From positions 1-30,408 of IMG/VR virus record IMGVR_UViG_3300030116_006445: a DNA stretch of 30,408 nt. The stretch is one strand, 5' to 3'. The notes below the pieces were generated by a model. The model was not told the DNA's origin and did no database searches. It worked only from the letters and a program-made list of their open reading frames with translations. Made by a program: the position numbers and the translations under genes. This document shows, piece by piece, positions 6,862-16,150 of this stretch (positions within the stretch are counted from its first letter, which is position 1; every line of letters begins with the position of its first letter). The stretch comes from a virus.

Positions 6862-8441
6862 TTTTTTGGAGATTTCGGATGCTTAGATGGCAAAAGATCA
6901 AAATCACCAGTGTATTTTGGATTCTGCGGTCTGCCATTTCTAACTAAATACAAATAAGCATTTACTCTCGCCTGTGCCCAAGCAGTTGGAGATTTTATCT
7001 TCGGACTGTGGGATGTATTAAATGCACCTAAACCCCTTTGAAATACTGATTTAAGTTGACCAACTGTAGTTCCATACCCGAGCTTTTTTTTGTATCTCTC
7101 ATTGAAATCATCTGCTTTTTTTTGTAACACCGCCAAATCCTTTTGAGATACCTTTGCTCCCCTTGATGTAGATGCATCACCTTTCGCTGTTCCCTTTCCT
7201 TTCGGAGATGGATTCGGAGTACCTGATTTCGGAGCTTTTGGACTTTTTCTTATACCACCCCTCGGTCCAATTTCAGCCAATTCCTCCGCATCCATTTTTA
7301 CGCATTTATGCTTTTTATAATCTTTCTTATAACCTGGAGGACATTTATATTTTTTTTGTAAATTATGTTCCTCGCATGCCATATACCAAGTTTTTCCCTC
7401 AAAATCGTGGGTGTGAAATCCATCACATCCAATATCCTGAGCAGCTTTTTCAGCCATCTCTTGACTGGAATAAGCTAATCTATCATCTATTATTGCAAGC
7501 GTATCACTAATTATTTTTGATTCTAATTCGATCTCTCCAATTTCTTTTAATTTACTTTCGCTCCATTGCTTAGCTGATAAGCCACCCCATAAAAGATATG
7601 ATATAGTTCCACATGCCTTTGAATCATTTGGATCGTAATATTCCTCAGCTCTCGATAAAAATGAGTACATTCTTTTGATCGTATTTACTGAAATTTTATC
7701 CCCAGCTGCTAATTGCTGAGCTCTCAATTTTCCGATCTGAGTAGCACATTTATTTTCAACTTTTTCATTCAAATCAATCCCCTTTTGAGCATTATTTCTC
7801 ACACCTTTTGGATAATCATTATAACTTTCTAAAGTGATTTTTTCGCCCGAAAGTAAACTCACAATCTGATTGATCATTTCATCAGCCTCCTCAATTTCTA
7901 CTTTGCTTAATTCTTTTAATGATTTTTCTTTTGATTTCATCATTCGATCAGACATAAAAGCCTCAATACTAAAACCTTTAATTTTGCCTGTTTTTACATA
8001 GTCATTCCAAATTTTATCATTATCGACTTTCATTGAAATCATCCACGATCCGATTGGCACTTGTAATCCATAATGCCTAGACTTATCTTTTTCACTTTCG
8101 ACTATCCAAGATTCTACAACTGTTAATCCCTCAACATCTAAATCATGCTCCAAAGTAGCTTTGGATTGATTTCCATTTTTAAAAAACATCTGAGATGCTT
8201 TTCGGACTGTATCTTTATTAAAAAATATGTAATAATCCTCCTCCTTACTTTTTCGAAAGATCGGTTTATTAGGAACTAAAGCTGCTCCGATTAGCAATTT
8301 TTTTTCTTTATCTTGTTCAGCGAATTTATATTCCTGATTTTTTAATGCGATGAAATCTTCTTCAATCGCCCCGTTTTCCACTACTGAGATGGCAGTTATT
8401 CCCTGATCATCTTCATCTAAAATTAATTCTACTATTTTCAT
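6858..8441 (-). CDS. XkdF-like prohead protease with three extra modules
   Basis: A 527-residue multidomain protein. Residues ~1-170 are an XkdF-like serine protease (peptidase S78_2 type): 'LLIGAALVPNKPIFRK', His99 in ATLEHDLDVEG and Ser158 in 'KIKGFSIEAF' are the probable catalytic residues that process the scaffold or capsid. Residues ~205-300 carry 'YPKGVRNNAQKGIDLNEKV', 'CATQIGKLRAQQLAAGDKIS' and 'CGTISYLLWGG', a module often attached to phage head proteases. Residues ~330-383 are Cys/His-rich (IGCDGFHTHDFEGKTWYMAC, 'CPPGY', 'HKCVKM'). Residues ~391-527 begin GPRGGIRKSPKAPKSGTPNP and include 'FNTSHSPKIKSP' and 'DFDLLPSKHP', a domain I recall from marine phages and giant viruses. It directly follows the tape-measure gene, an unusual neighbour. 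Confidence 0.82.
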   Translation of the reverse strand: MKIVELILDEDDQGITAISVVENGAIEEDFIALKNQEYKFAEQDKEKKLLIGAALVPNKPIFRKSKEEDYYIFFNKDTVRKASQMFFKNGNQSKATLEHDLDVEGLTVVESWIVESEKDKSRHYGLQVPIGSWMISMKVDNDKIWNDYVKTGKIKGFSIEAFMSDRMMKSKEKSLKELSKVEIEEADEMINQIVSLLSGEKITLESYNDYPKGVRNNAQKGIDLNEKVENKCATQIGKLRAQQLAAGDKISVNTIKRMYSFLSRAEEYYDPNDSKACGTISYLLWGGLSAKQWSESKLKEIGEIELESKIISDTLAIIDDRLAYSSQEMAEKAAQDIGCDGFHTHDFEGKTWYMACEEHNLQKKYKCPPGYKKDYKKHKCVKMDAEELAEIGPRGGIRKSPKAPKSGTPNPSPKGKGTAKGDASTSRGAKVSQKDLAVLQKKADDFNERYKKKLGYGTTVGQLKSVFQRGLGAFNTSHSPKIKSPTAWAQARVNAYLYLVRNGRPQNPKYTGDFDLLPSKHPKSPKK

Positions 8442-8443
8442 AA

Positions 8444-10186
8444 TTATCCTATTGATGCTTGTTCAACTATATTTCTATCTAAAGCCTGTGCATTTGTAAC
8501 ATCATTGCTCACCACAAATGCCTTGACTGGTTTTTCCTCATTTTCTCCTAGTGCAACTGCAAGCTGATTTTCAGGTGCAGATCCAACCACGTTAAATGCA
8601 GGTGGAGAGCTCTGTTGCACATTTGGAGCAGGAGCACTTCCCCCTCCGCCACCACCACCACCACCGATTGTTGGAGTAGATTTTATTGCAGATATATTTT
8701 TTGCTGTGAATGCTGCTGCAATCCCTGCTTGTATAAATGGATATGGAGGAAAAAATGCAGTGATCGGACTATTCTGTGCGGTTTTAAATGCATTTATCGT
8801 AGCCTCAACGCCTGAAATTGTTGCTTGAGCTATTGCAGCTGCCTTTCCTATTGCAGATCCTTCCCCTGCTAATTGGACTATCCTTCCCAGCGTAGCCTTA
8901 TCCTGTGCCTTTGCCTGTTCTTCAAGCATTTTTTGCCTAGCCTTATCTTGATCCTCAGCTGTTTTTTTAATAGCTCTTGCATTTTTATCTAAAGCAATCA
9001 ATTTTTGCTCAGATTGAAATTTGAAATCTTCAAATGCTTGCTCCGCATCTATCCTCGCCTGAGTTCCAATTTTGTAATTTTCAATTTGATTGAATAATCT
9101 TTCGCCTTCAATTTCCTGCTCCTCTAAAGCAATCATTCGCAATTGCTCTATTCTATCAGATTCATTTTGAATTAGCTCTGCATTTGCATTTTTACTATCA
9201 AATAATCTACGATTAATAGACTCCGCCTCAGTAGCATCTCGATCAATTAATTCCTGCCTCAATGCCTCCTCATTAATTCTTTGCTCAGATAAAAATCCAT
9301 TTATATTTTCCTCAACATCCGCACGATTTCTACGAGCCTCCACCAATGCAGTTTGTAATTCAATATTACTTTTATCAATTTCTAAATTTGCCTGTGCTTT
9401 TCGGACTATTTCATCAGCATTTTTTAGCTGCTCAGTTTGCTGATCTAACAAAATATCTTTTAACCTTTCATTTGCAGCAATTCTATCTTCAATCGATAAT
9501 CTCAAATCATCTCTGATCTGCCTTTCATCCTCTGCTGCTTTTTGATTTTGGAATTGCAATAAATCATTGGTTGCCAAAAGTAATTCTGACTTTGAATTCA
9601 ATTCAGTAATTTCTTGAGCAGCTCTTAATGTTTCACTCGCATAATTACCAACGCTTTTAGTAATTTTTTCTAAGCTTTTATCTGTGCCTGTATAAACATC
9701 AATGACTTCGATTCCAGCTTGTTTTATAGTTTCAAAAGCTCCTGAAAAATTCCCTTCAATTAATTTAGAAAATGATTCACCTACCAATCCAAAAACTTGC
9801 ATCAATTCATTGAATCTATTGATTACACCCTGGATCACTGAATCTTTAAGCTCCGTAAATGTAGGAATAGAAAAATCACTTACAAATCCTACAAGATCAT
9901 TAAAAACAATTTTCAAGCTATTCATTGCAGTACTCAAAGTATCTACAACTGTTTGATTGCTCAAAAATAATTCTGTTAATTTTTCAAATATAACAGCACC
10001 TGCTTTGAACAATCCTCCAGTGAGAATTGCACCTATTCCTGAGAGAGCTTTTCCTATGCCACTGATCCCCTTGGATGTTTGCTTAGATTCTTTATTTATA
10101 TCTTTAACACCCTCCTCAATCTGCTGTAATTTTTTATTAAGATCAGCAAATTTAGCCTCTAATTCTACAACTATTTTTTCCGCCAT
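8444..10186 (-). CDS. Tail tape-measure protein
   Basis: A 580-residue protein, mostly alpha-helical and Gln/Glu/Lys-rich. Residues 1-40 form a coiled coil (EKIVVELEAKFADLNKKLQQ), residues ~43-70 are a hydrophobic Gly-rich segment (ISGIGKALSGIGAILTGGLF), residues ~180-430 are long heptad-containing helices, residues ~440-500 are another Ala/Gly-rich hydrophobic segment (IGKAAAIAQATISGVEATIN), and near residue 510 is a run of nine glycines. This is the layout of a tape measure, which sets tail length and occupies the tube lumen. From the usual relation of about 0.15 nm per residue the tail would be roughly 85-90 nm long. It is followed after 2 bases by the protease gene. Confidence 0.82.
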   Translation of the reverse strand: MAEKIVVELEAKFADLNKKLQQIEEGVKDINKESKQTSKGISGIGKALSGIGAILTGGLFKAGAVIFEKLTELFLSNQTVVDTLSTAMNSLKIVFNDLVGFVSDFSIPTFTELKDSVIQGVINRFNELMQVFGLVGESFSKLIEGNFSGAFETIKQAGIEVIDVYTGTDKSLEKITKSVGNYASETLRAAQEITELNSKSELLLATNDLLQFQNQKAAEDERQIRDDLRLSIEDRIAANERLKDILLDQQTEQLKNADEIVRKAQANLEIDKSNIELQTALVEARRNRADVEENINGFLSEQRINEEALRQELIDRDATEAESINRRLFDSKNANAELIQNESDRIEQLRMIALEEQEIEGERLFNQIENYKIGTQARIDAEQAFEDFKFQSEQKLIALDKNARAIKKTAEDQDKARQKMLEEQAKAQDKATLGRIVQLAGEGSAIGKAAAIAQATISGVEATINAFKTAQNSPITAFFPPYPFIQAGIAAAFTAKNISAIKSTPTIGGGGGGGGGSAPAPNVQQSSPPAFNVVGSAPENQLAVALGENEEKPVKAFVVSNDVTNAQALDRNIVEQASIG

Positions 10187-10326
10187 TTTTTCAAACTTGT
10201 AATTTTAACCACTTCACTCCAGCTTTTTGGAATCTTATTTTTTCCTAAAGCAATATTAATCTGATCCCCTTTCAATTTATTTTCTTTTGCTATTTGCAAA
10301 AGATCAATTACATCCTTTATTATCAT
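10171..10326 (-). CDS. Small basic hypothetical protein, 51 aa
   Basis: ATG at 10326 with a four-base ATGA overlap onto the upstream tail gene; its TAG lies 16 bases inside the tape-measure gene. The peptide is MIIKDVIDLLQIAKENKLKG, then DQINIALGKNKIPKSWSEVV and KITSLKKWRKK. A helix followed by a strongly basic C-terminus suggests a folded small protein. Coupling on both sides supports it. It is placed between a tail protein and the tape measure, so a tail assembly accessory role is plausible but unproven. Confidence 0.68.
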   Translation of the reverse strand: MIIKDVIDLLQIAKENKLKGDQINIALGKNKIPKSWSEVVKITSLKKWRKK

Positions 10327-12557
10327 ATCAAAGGTCTTGTATTATCAATTCTTACTAATTCACTATCTATCGTGACAAATTCCTGAGTAATATTTTCTGC
10401 TATCTCATCTTGATCCTCAACAAAAATCACATCAGATATTACATTTATAAGCTCCAAACTACTCAATCCAGTTTCAAAATTAGTTGTAATTGTATTTATT
10501 TTATATGTATTTGTAAAAATCACAATTATATCCTGCAATTTTAGATCTGATATTACTGAAATCGGAAGATATGCTTTTACTTTTGTGAGCCTTCGATCTA
10601 GCTTGAAAGTATCAACGATATAAGTTTTATAATATGTTTCAAACAAAGTGTTTTTAAAAGCTTTTGCTAAATACTCACCCCTTTCAGAATTGAAATGCAA
10701 GCTTGGAGATTGCAAAGTTGTATCAGTTGGATCAACCTGATTTGATGGAATGTAATAATTAGTTTTCGTGGTTTTTGTAGATGTATCAATTTGAATCGAT
10801 ATCTCAGTTCCACTAGTAACCTTATGAGCATAAAAAAGCAAAGGTTTACCCACTACGCTTGACTGATCTAGATCCACACTCCATCCCCATTGAATTGTCG
10901 TAGCTGTTCCACCAGTTACATTAAACAACCTTTCAAATTTCATGTGCTCAAAAGGCAATTCAATCGAATAACTCCCCTGACCTAAATCCTCCTCACTTCC
11001 ATCATCATTTACCACTGGACTTTTAAAGTGTAATGTTCCCCAAATATCATTTTCTTTTTCGTGATGAGATGCAGCAAAAAATGTTTCTTGACCTTTAAAA
11101 CCTAAATTAATTTGATTATAAGGCATTATCGCATTTACTTCGGATGATTTTTTATCTAAATGCTTAGTAATATCATGACTCTTAGTAGAACTCGCATAAA
11201 AATTATCAAGTGTTTGCACCTTTATATATTTTCCTGTCTGAGCCACCCCATTATCAGTATCCAATTTCTGAGCTGTTAGATTAAACATCTGAAAAAGACC
11301 AGTCAGAAAATCAATTACTTTAATTTCAGGAATCTCCCTGGATGCATTAAAATTCCCTGCTGTGGATGATGTAGCCGATCCAGTTGCTTTAAAAGCCAAA
11401 GTCCTTTTACCCCCAAACGTTCTACTGACCACCTCTATAACCTCTATTTCTAGAGTAAACGTAGCTGCCTGAGTTGCTGCTGTTTCAAAATGAAAAGTGT
11501 ATAATTTATTATCATTTGGCAATTCCATCTCTTGAATCACGCTGCTATCCGCTGATCCTGTGATTTCAGCTGAACTAAAAAATTCAATATCATTATGCCT
11601 TATTATGAGAGTATAAACAGATGAATCCCCAGTTGTTACTCTAACATGCAGCACTCTCTTTACTGTTTTAGTGCTTTTAATTACTCTATTTCGAAAGCCT
11701 AAATGACTCTGCCCTGCAAACTCGTTATTTGATACTCTTATGAATTGAAAATCACTAAAATTTTTGATTGTTAATTCTTTTCTTTGATTATCTGCATCCT
11801 CTATGATATTACCCTTTCTGCGATGCATCCACATATACAAATTATAAAATGAGGAATTTGTTTTTGAAAAAAAATCTGTGCTAAATTTAAAACCATATTG
11901 ATCCTCAATTGCTCTGACAATATAATAAACACGAATAGCAGGTTTCAATTGCTCAAATTTTACACCCTTTACATTTGATCCAACGTGAAGATTGCCCGAT
12001 CCAGCTGTATCATCTCCGCTATTATAAATCAATCTTTCTGTGTGTGTAATTAAAGGAGTAAGAATAACATCAGTAAATGATTCGCCCATCCTCAAAACAT
12101 TGATGGGAGTTTCCATCATATTAATTATGCTTGTAGATGTGTAATCAATATCTATATTTTTAAGATGAACTAGAGCATCTAGCTTATCCTCACCTACTAA
12201 ATCCTTCAATTGAATTGTATCACCGAAAAAAGTAACCCTGTAATTTTCAGGCTTATTATTTTTCATTTGGACACCTTCCAACTTTATCTGCCCTTTTTTA
12301 AAAGGCTTGTAATTCAGATGTAATATCGAATCCTGTTTTTTTCTGCCATCGAATCCTAAAATATTAAAATTATAAAAATGCTTAAATATTTTATTATTAG
12401 TTTTTGATGCAGGAACATTAAAAGTCTGAGTGAAATCAACAAAAACCTTTTTTATATCTCTGAGATTTTGAATTGACTGAGTAAGACTTATAGATTCGTT
12501 ATCGTGTAAATCAACTTGCTCATCATTAACATAAAGCTGCAATCCCTGTGTTTGCAT
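10323..12557 (-). CDS. Large tail protein (distal tail / baseplate-like)
   Basis: A 744-residue protein that starts MQTQGLQLYVNDEQVDLHDN, followed by 'ESISLTQSIQNLRDIKKVF' and 'DFTQTFNVPASKTNNKIFKH'. This opening, with 'L..N...VDL.D' and the 'F.VPAS..NN.IF' motif, is characteristic of a family of large tail proteins in Bacteroidota phages and prophages. The rest is mixed alpha/beta with several jelly-roll-like stretches and a C-terminal 'VKAYLPISVISDLKLQDIIV' region. It lies between two other tail genes and just before the tape measure. It may be the hub or tail-tip protein that contacts the host. No lytic domain is seen. Confidence 0.7.
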   Translation of the reverse strand: MQTQGLQLYVNDEQVDLHDNESISLTQSIQNLRDIKKVFVDFTQTFNVPASKTNNKIFKHFYNFNILGFDGRKKQDSILHLNYKPFKKGQIKLEGVQMKNNKPENYRVTFFGDTIQLKDLVGEDKLDALVHLKNIDIDYTSTSIINMMETPINVLRMGESFTDVILTPLITHTERLIYNSGDDTAGSGNLHVGSNVKGVKFEQLKPAIRVYYIVRAIEDQYGFKFSTDFFSKTNSSFYNLYMWMHRRKGNIIEDADNQRKELTIKNFSDFQFIRVSNNEFAGQSHLGFRNRVIKSTKTVKRVLHVRVTTGDSSVYTLIIRHNDIEFFSSAEITGSADSSVIQEMELPNDNKLYTFHFETAATQAATFTLEIEVIEVVSRTFGGKRTLAFKATGSATSSTAGNFNASREIPEIKVIDFLTGLFQMFNLTAQKLDTDNGVAQTGKYIKVQTLDNFYASSTKSHDITKHLDKKSSEVNAIMPYNQINLGFKGQETFFAASHHEKENDIWGTLHFKSPVVNDDGSEEDLGQGSYSIELPFEHMKFERLFNVTGGTATTIQWGWSVDLDQSSVVGKPLLFYAHKVTSGTEISIQIDTSTKTTKTNYYIPSNQVDPTDTTLQSPSLHFNSERGEYLAKAFKNTLFETYYKTYIVDTFKLDRRLTKVKAYLPISVISDLKLQDIIVIFTNTYKINTITTNFETGLSSLELINVISDVIFVEDQDEIAENITQEFVTIDSELVRIDNTRPLI

Positions 12558-13552
12558 TATCTCACATTATTAATTTTATTGAAAGCAAATTCTATATCAA
12601 TAGTATAATTAATTAATCTATCATTTAAAGTTGTTTTTTGCACAAATGACTTTGATTTTACGATCACAGGCAAAGTTTTGCTATCCATCCTTATATAAAC
12701 ATTTTCCGAAAGAAACAGCTCCTCAATTGCACTAGTAAAATTTTCAACGATAAATCCTGTATTTACTTTCAGATTTGATTTCGCATTTGTGTTGTATCTC
12801 TGCTCTTGACCTTCATAAGTATTGTAGGTGATTGTAGATTCATTGACTGTATTGACTTTATATCTTTCATCGCTTACATCAAACGTTTCAACACTCTTTT
12901 TAAACACCCATAAATCCTGGTAAGCTCCATGTTTATTTACAAATGTTATTTTTAACGGAGTAAATTTAGGCTCGCACACATTATTCACAGTTATCGTTTT
13001 GACCACTGTTGTATCATCAGTGCCATATATAACCACATCATCAGTTGTATTTGCTGGAACAGTAATATATTGAATTTTTTGATTTGAATTCCCTGAATCT
13101 GTTACCTGAGTAGTGGTTGATCCAATTACATATTTACCCACACCCTCTGCAAATATTGGAATCTTTCCAGCAGTATCATCAGGCAAATAAATATTATCAG
13201 TAGTCAAAAGACAATTTAGATTATTTTGTGGATTGATTGCATCTTCAAAATACCCATATCCATCAAAAGCCAGGAAATTCTGTGTTGTAGTTCCCCCGCT
13301 GCTGAAAGTTAAATTTGTTTCACTATCGATTAAATCAGATATTACAGTTACCCATTTTGTAGTGGATGTATAATCATTATTAAATGAATGAGTAATGTAA
13401 TCCCTTACCAGTTCTCCGATCTCAAATACTACATTATCCTCACTAGATAATTTTTCTTTCTGAATCGTATATCTAAGATCATTTGTAGCATCGTAACTCC
13501 CCGAAGTTCCGCTGTAAATATAAATTTGTATTTCTGCTCTTAATAGTGCCAT
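12557..13552 (-). CDS. Tail protein, 331 aa
   Basis: The best start is ATG at 13552 (MALLRAEIQIYIYSGTSGSY): it lies 2 bases after the stop of the upstream gene, while the longer frame to 13600 would add an atypical hydrophobic leader overlapping that gene. The protein continues with 'DLRYTIQKEKLSSEDNVVFE', 'IGELVRDYITHSFNNDY', a beta-rich middle and 'EPKFTPLKITFVNKHGAYQD' with 'LWVFKKSVETFDV'. This pairing with the 744-residue protein (TAATG overlap) is usual in Bacteroidota phage tails. It is probably a distal-tail or baseplate component; no catalytic motif is visible. Confidence 0.7.
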   Translation of the reverse strand: MALLRAEIQIYIYSGTSGSYDATNDLRYTIQKEKLSSEDNVVFEIGELVRDYITHSFNNDYTSTTKWVTVISDLIDSETNLTFSSGGTTTQNFLAFDGYGYFEDAINPQNNLNCLLTTDNIYLPDDTAGKIPIFAEGVGKYVIGSTTTQVTDSGNSNQKIQYITVPANTTDDVVIYGTDDTTVVKTITVNNVCEPKFTPLKITFVNKHGAYQDLWVFKKSVETFDVSDERYKVNTVNESTITYNTYEGQEQRYNTNAKSNLKVNTGFIVENFTSAIEELFLSENVYIRMDSKTLPVIVKSKSFVQKTTLNDRLINYTIDIEFAFNKINNVR

Positions 13553-13554
13553 AA

Positions 13555-15156
13555 TTAAGTAAATAAAGGATAATCCCCTGTGTAAGTTGCCGATCCGCAA
13601 ACGACTTGCTCAATCCTTTGCACGATTCCATCATTATCAATTTTTGCCATAAAAGCTACATTATCATTCGATCCCACCACTGTTCCCTCAGAATTAGAAA
13701 ATCCGTAAAACAGATTTAACCCCTGGAAAGGCAATGTGCCCTGAGATATCTGTGCTCCGATATGATCATCAGGATTAGTTGAATTTACAGATGATGTAAC
13801 TCTCACATTTGTTTCATAAAAAAATATTCCATCTTGATTGCAAACTGCAAGAGTAGAGGTAAATCCCTGTGATAAAAATACTGTAAATGCACCAACAGAT
13901 ACAGTTTCAGGAAACGACTGCTGCTTTACACTAGACACACAGGGCACATCAGTTGCACCTGCCGAGTATGCAACGCCACCGATATTTGCTGTAAAATTAC
14001 TTGCTAAATCTACAAAATACGTTACACTCCGAGTTATCTCAGATCCGCTTTTATTTTCAGCATATCCCACCGCTGACGTTGAATCAAAATGAGAAAAAGT
14101 AGCTGCTGAGGATGGACTTATTGTTGGAATAGCTACAGTTCCATCAGGCAACACCCTTTTATCTAATATCATAGCACAAGTGAAAACTCTTGTATCTGTC
14201 GCCTTTTGCACTACTGTATAATAACAAACTAAAGGACTCGATGCAGTATTTGTGAAACCATTTGGAATAATCCATTTAACTCTCACAAATACATTACGAT
14301 CTGATCCTGTTGAATTTGTCGGAAATATAGGACTCGTAGGAGAGCTTAAAACAGTGTATGTTTCGCTTGGGCTTATTGAATTTAAATTAAAAGCTACCTC
14401 CTGCGGCACTAATCCAGTTAAAAAAGAATTATAGTGTAGTACTCCATTTGCCTCTATTTCAGGTCCAGTTAAATCCACACCAGTTTCATTTGCTGATGCA
14501 TCAGTTACACACGCTAGAGCATTTGTACACGCTGCTGCGATTGTGAATGAATTTGATGCAACTCGACATTGATCAGCTGCATTTTGTGCTGCCACTACAA
14601 AAGCATTTTGAGTACAATTTGATGATCCTATCGTGATCGTTAATGTGCTCCCTGATATTGATCCTCTTATTGAATTATTTTGACCTTGTGTTAAAAGATA
14701 ATTATTTATCGATGCACCCCCTGCTGAGAAATAATCATTTAAATTCACAGTGATTGTTCCACTCTGATTTGTAAGACTTGGAATAGTACCTGAAAATGTT
14801 GGACAATTAGATCCGCCAGTTGCAACCGCCTTCACTGGTTGATTGGTAGTTACAGTACATTGAATTGTATTTGTGCCTGTGCCTGAATTAGTATAACCCG
14901 AAGGAATCAAAATTGTGTAAGTTACAGATCTTGATATCACTGAGCTAGTTGTATTTTCAGCAAATTTTGTATCTGATCTGCCTGTAATTTTACCATTCTG
15001 CAAAACAGGCTCAGTAATTAACCCATAAGCATCAACCTGAAAATTTTGGGGATTTGCCATGAATTTATTTCCAGTACATGCAAAAGTTCCTAAACTCTCA
15101 GTGGGTGCTGTAAAGCTTAAATAATAAGGTGATCTAGCATTTATTTTTGTGCTCAT
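13555..15156 (-). CDS. Tail surface protein with Ig-like repeats
   Basis: A 533-residue Ser/Thr/Asn-rich, beta-dominated protein. Two internal units resemble each other: one with FACTGNKF, 'SSVISRSVTYTILIPSGYTN' and 'IQCTVT', and one near residues 325-410 with FTCAMILD, 'GSEITRSVTYFVDLASNFTA' and 'VPCVSS'. A third unit starts at LACVTDASANETGVDLTGPE. Each unit carries Cys near both ends, so disulfides or Ig-like sandwiches are likely. The C-terminal ~110 residues (from SVGAFTVFLSQGFTSTLAVC) look like a separate domain. Located between the tail-completion and distal-tail genes, it is probably displayed on the tail, perhaps for adhesion. Confidence 0.65.
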   Translation of the reverse strand: MSTKINARSPYYLSFTAPTESLGTFACTGNKFMANPQNFQVDAYGLITEPVLQNGKITGRSDTKFAENTTSSVISRSVTYTILIPSGYTNSGTGTNTIQCTVTTNQPVKAVATGGSNCPTFSGTIPSLTNQSGTITVNLNDYFSAGGASINNYLLTQGQNNSIRGSISGSTLTITIGSSNCTQNAFVVAAQNAADQCRVASNSFTIAAACTNALACVTDASANETGVDLTGPEIEANGVLHYNSFLTGLVPQEVAFNLNSISPSETYTVLSSPTSPIFPTNSTGSDRNVFVRVKWIIPNGFTNTASSPLVCYYTVVQKATDTRVFTCAMILDKRVLPDGTVAIPTISPSSAATFSHFDSTSAVGYAENKSGSEITRSVTYFVDLASNFTANIGGVAYSAGATDVPCVSSVKQQSFPETVSVGAFTVFLSQGFTSTLAVCNQDGIFFYETNVRVTSSVNSTNPDDHIGAQISQGTLPFQGLNLFYGFSNSEGTVVGSNDNVAFMAKIDNDGIVQRIEQVVCGSATYTGDYPLFT

Positions 15157-15701
15157 TTTTTTGTAGTAAATTCTTTAAATTTTTTCTTAATATCTAAACC
15201 GAAAGCCTTATTTAATTCATCAGGGAGATTTCTATATTCCTCATCAAAAGATCTCGAAAAGAAAAATTTACCTGGAATCCCTTTATTCCATATTTTCCGA
15301 ATAATAAGAAAGGCAGTTGAATCATAACTCAAAAATTTTCCATCTTTTGATCTAAATTGAAATCCTTTATTCCTAACATATTTTTTAATGCCCTGTGTTA
15401 ATCCCTCTTTTGGTCCTGTTCCACTTCCAAACTTATAAATCGATTTGACTTTACGATTCATTCCCGATACCCCTTGATCAACAAATTTTGCATAATTTAT
15501 ATCCATCATAAAGGGAAATTTTACACTTATAGAATTCTCAAAAACATCGACCTTTCCATTGATTGATTTGTATAATTTTCCAGGCGTAGATCTATATTTT
15601 TGAAATTTGTATTTTCTTAGAAATCTTTTTTTGGATTTCCTTACAACTTCATCCTTAAAATTTTCAAGGATCTCCCTTGTATTACTTAGATCTCTTAACA
15701 T
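15153..15701 (-). CDS. Tail-completion / gp10-like neck protein
   Basis: A basic 182-residue protein. It starts MLRDLSNTREILENFKDEVV and has a long basic helix (RKSKKRFLRKYKFQKYR), then 'LYKSINGKVDVFENSISVKF' and 'DINYAKFVDQGVSGMNRK'. The 'YAKFVDQGV' motif followed by C-terminal 'FFFSRSF' and an amphipathic helix is the layout of HK97 gp10-like tail-completion proteins, which join the tail to the head connector. It overlaps its neighbours by 7 and 4 bases. Its position beside the probable tail terminator supports the call. Confidence 0.65.
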   Translation of the reverse strand: MLRDLSNTREILENFKDEVVRKSKKRFLRKYKFQKYRSTPGKLYKSINGKVDVFENSISVKFPFMMDINYAKFVDQGVSGMNRKVKSIYKFGSGTGPKEGLTQGIKKYVRNKGFQFRSKDGKFLSYDSTAFLIIRKIWNKGIPGKFFFSRSFDEEYRNLPDELNKAFGLDIKKKFKEFTTKK

Positions 15702-16150
15702 TTTGTCATATCATTTTTCATATTGATTGTAAAATCAATTGAGATGCCTCCCAAATTATTCTCAAATCTTTCTACAAAAGGCTCAGCAGAAAATGATCCT
15801 TCCAACTCATAATCTTTATTTAATGAATCTGTCCTAGCAATCATAGCTTGCAACCTCGCTGCAATATTTAGCATATTATTTAAAACATCCAATTCATTAT
15901 TATTTCCACGAATATCATCCGATACTGTATTTTTCGAAAAATCAATTATATCCATGAGCAATATACTCACATTGATTCCGATCCTTCTTGTTTGAATATC
16001 CATTGACTCAATGATCATGTGAGCCAGGGGAAATATTGTGATCTTTTTTAGATCTACATCATCAATTCCTCCGTAAGTAACTTTATTGATAAATGGCTCA
16101 GCAATCAAAGTGCTTTGTACATCATCGATGATCTTAAAAAAATTATTCAT
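15695..16150 (-). CDS. Tail terminator-like protein
   Basis: A 151-residue protein with 'KVTYGGIDDVDLKKITIFPL' (residues ~23-42), 'AHMIIESMDIQTRRIGINVS', 'LLMDIIDFSKNTVSDDIRGN', 'NNELDVLNNMLNIAARLQAM' and C-terminal 'AEPFVERFENNLGGISIDFT'. This sequence of motifs belongs to a family common in Bacteroidota phages and prophages, encoded beside gp10-like proteins; its alpha/beta pattern fits a tail terminator that caps the tube. It overlaps the upstream 93-residue gene by four bases. Terminator function is inferred from the family's usual place and fold. Confidence 0.65.
   Translation of the reverse strand: MNNFFKIIDDVQSTLIAEPFINKVTYGGIDDVDLKKITIFPLAHMIIESMDIQTRRIGINVSILLMDIIDFSKNTVSDDIRGNNNELDVLNNMLNIAARLQAMIARTDSLNKDYELEGSFSAEPFVERFENNLGGISIDFTINMKNDMTKC

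Noticed and set aside
7172-7510. Plus-strand open frames such as 7172-7510, 9702-10202, 5632-6183, 17997-18242 and 28719-28904
   Set aside because: Each lies opposite a well-supported minus-strand gene, has unnatural composition, and shows no family resemblance; all convincing genes are on the minus strand.
13553-13600. N-terminal extension of the 331-aa tail protein to 13600
   Set aside because: The extra residues are read over the end of the upstream tail gene, and the ATG at 13552 gives the expected MALLRAEIQ start with a 2-base gap.
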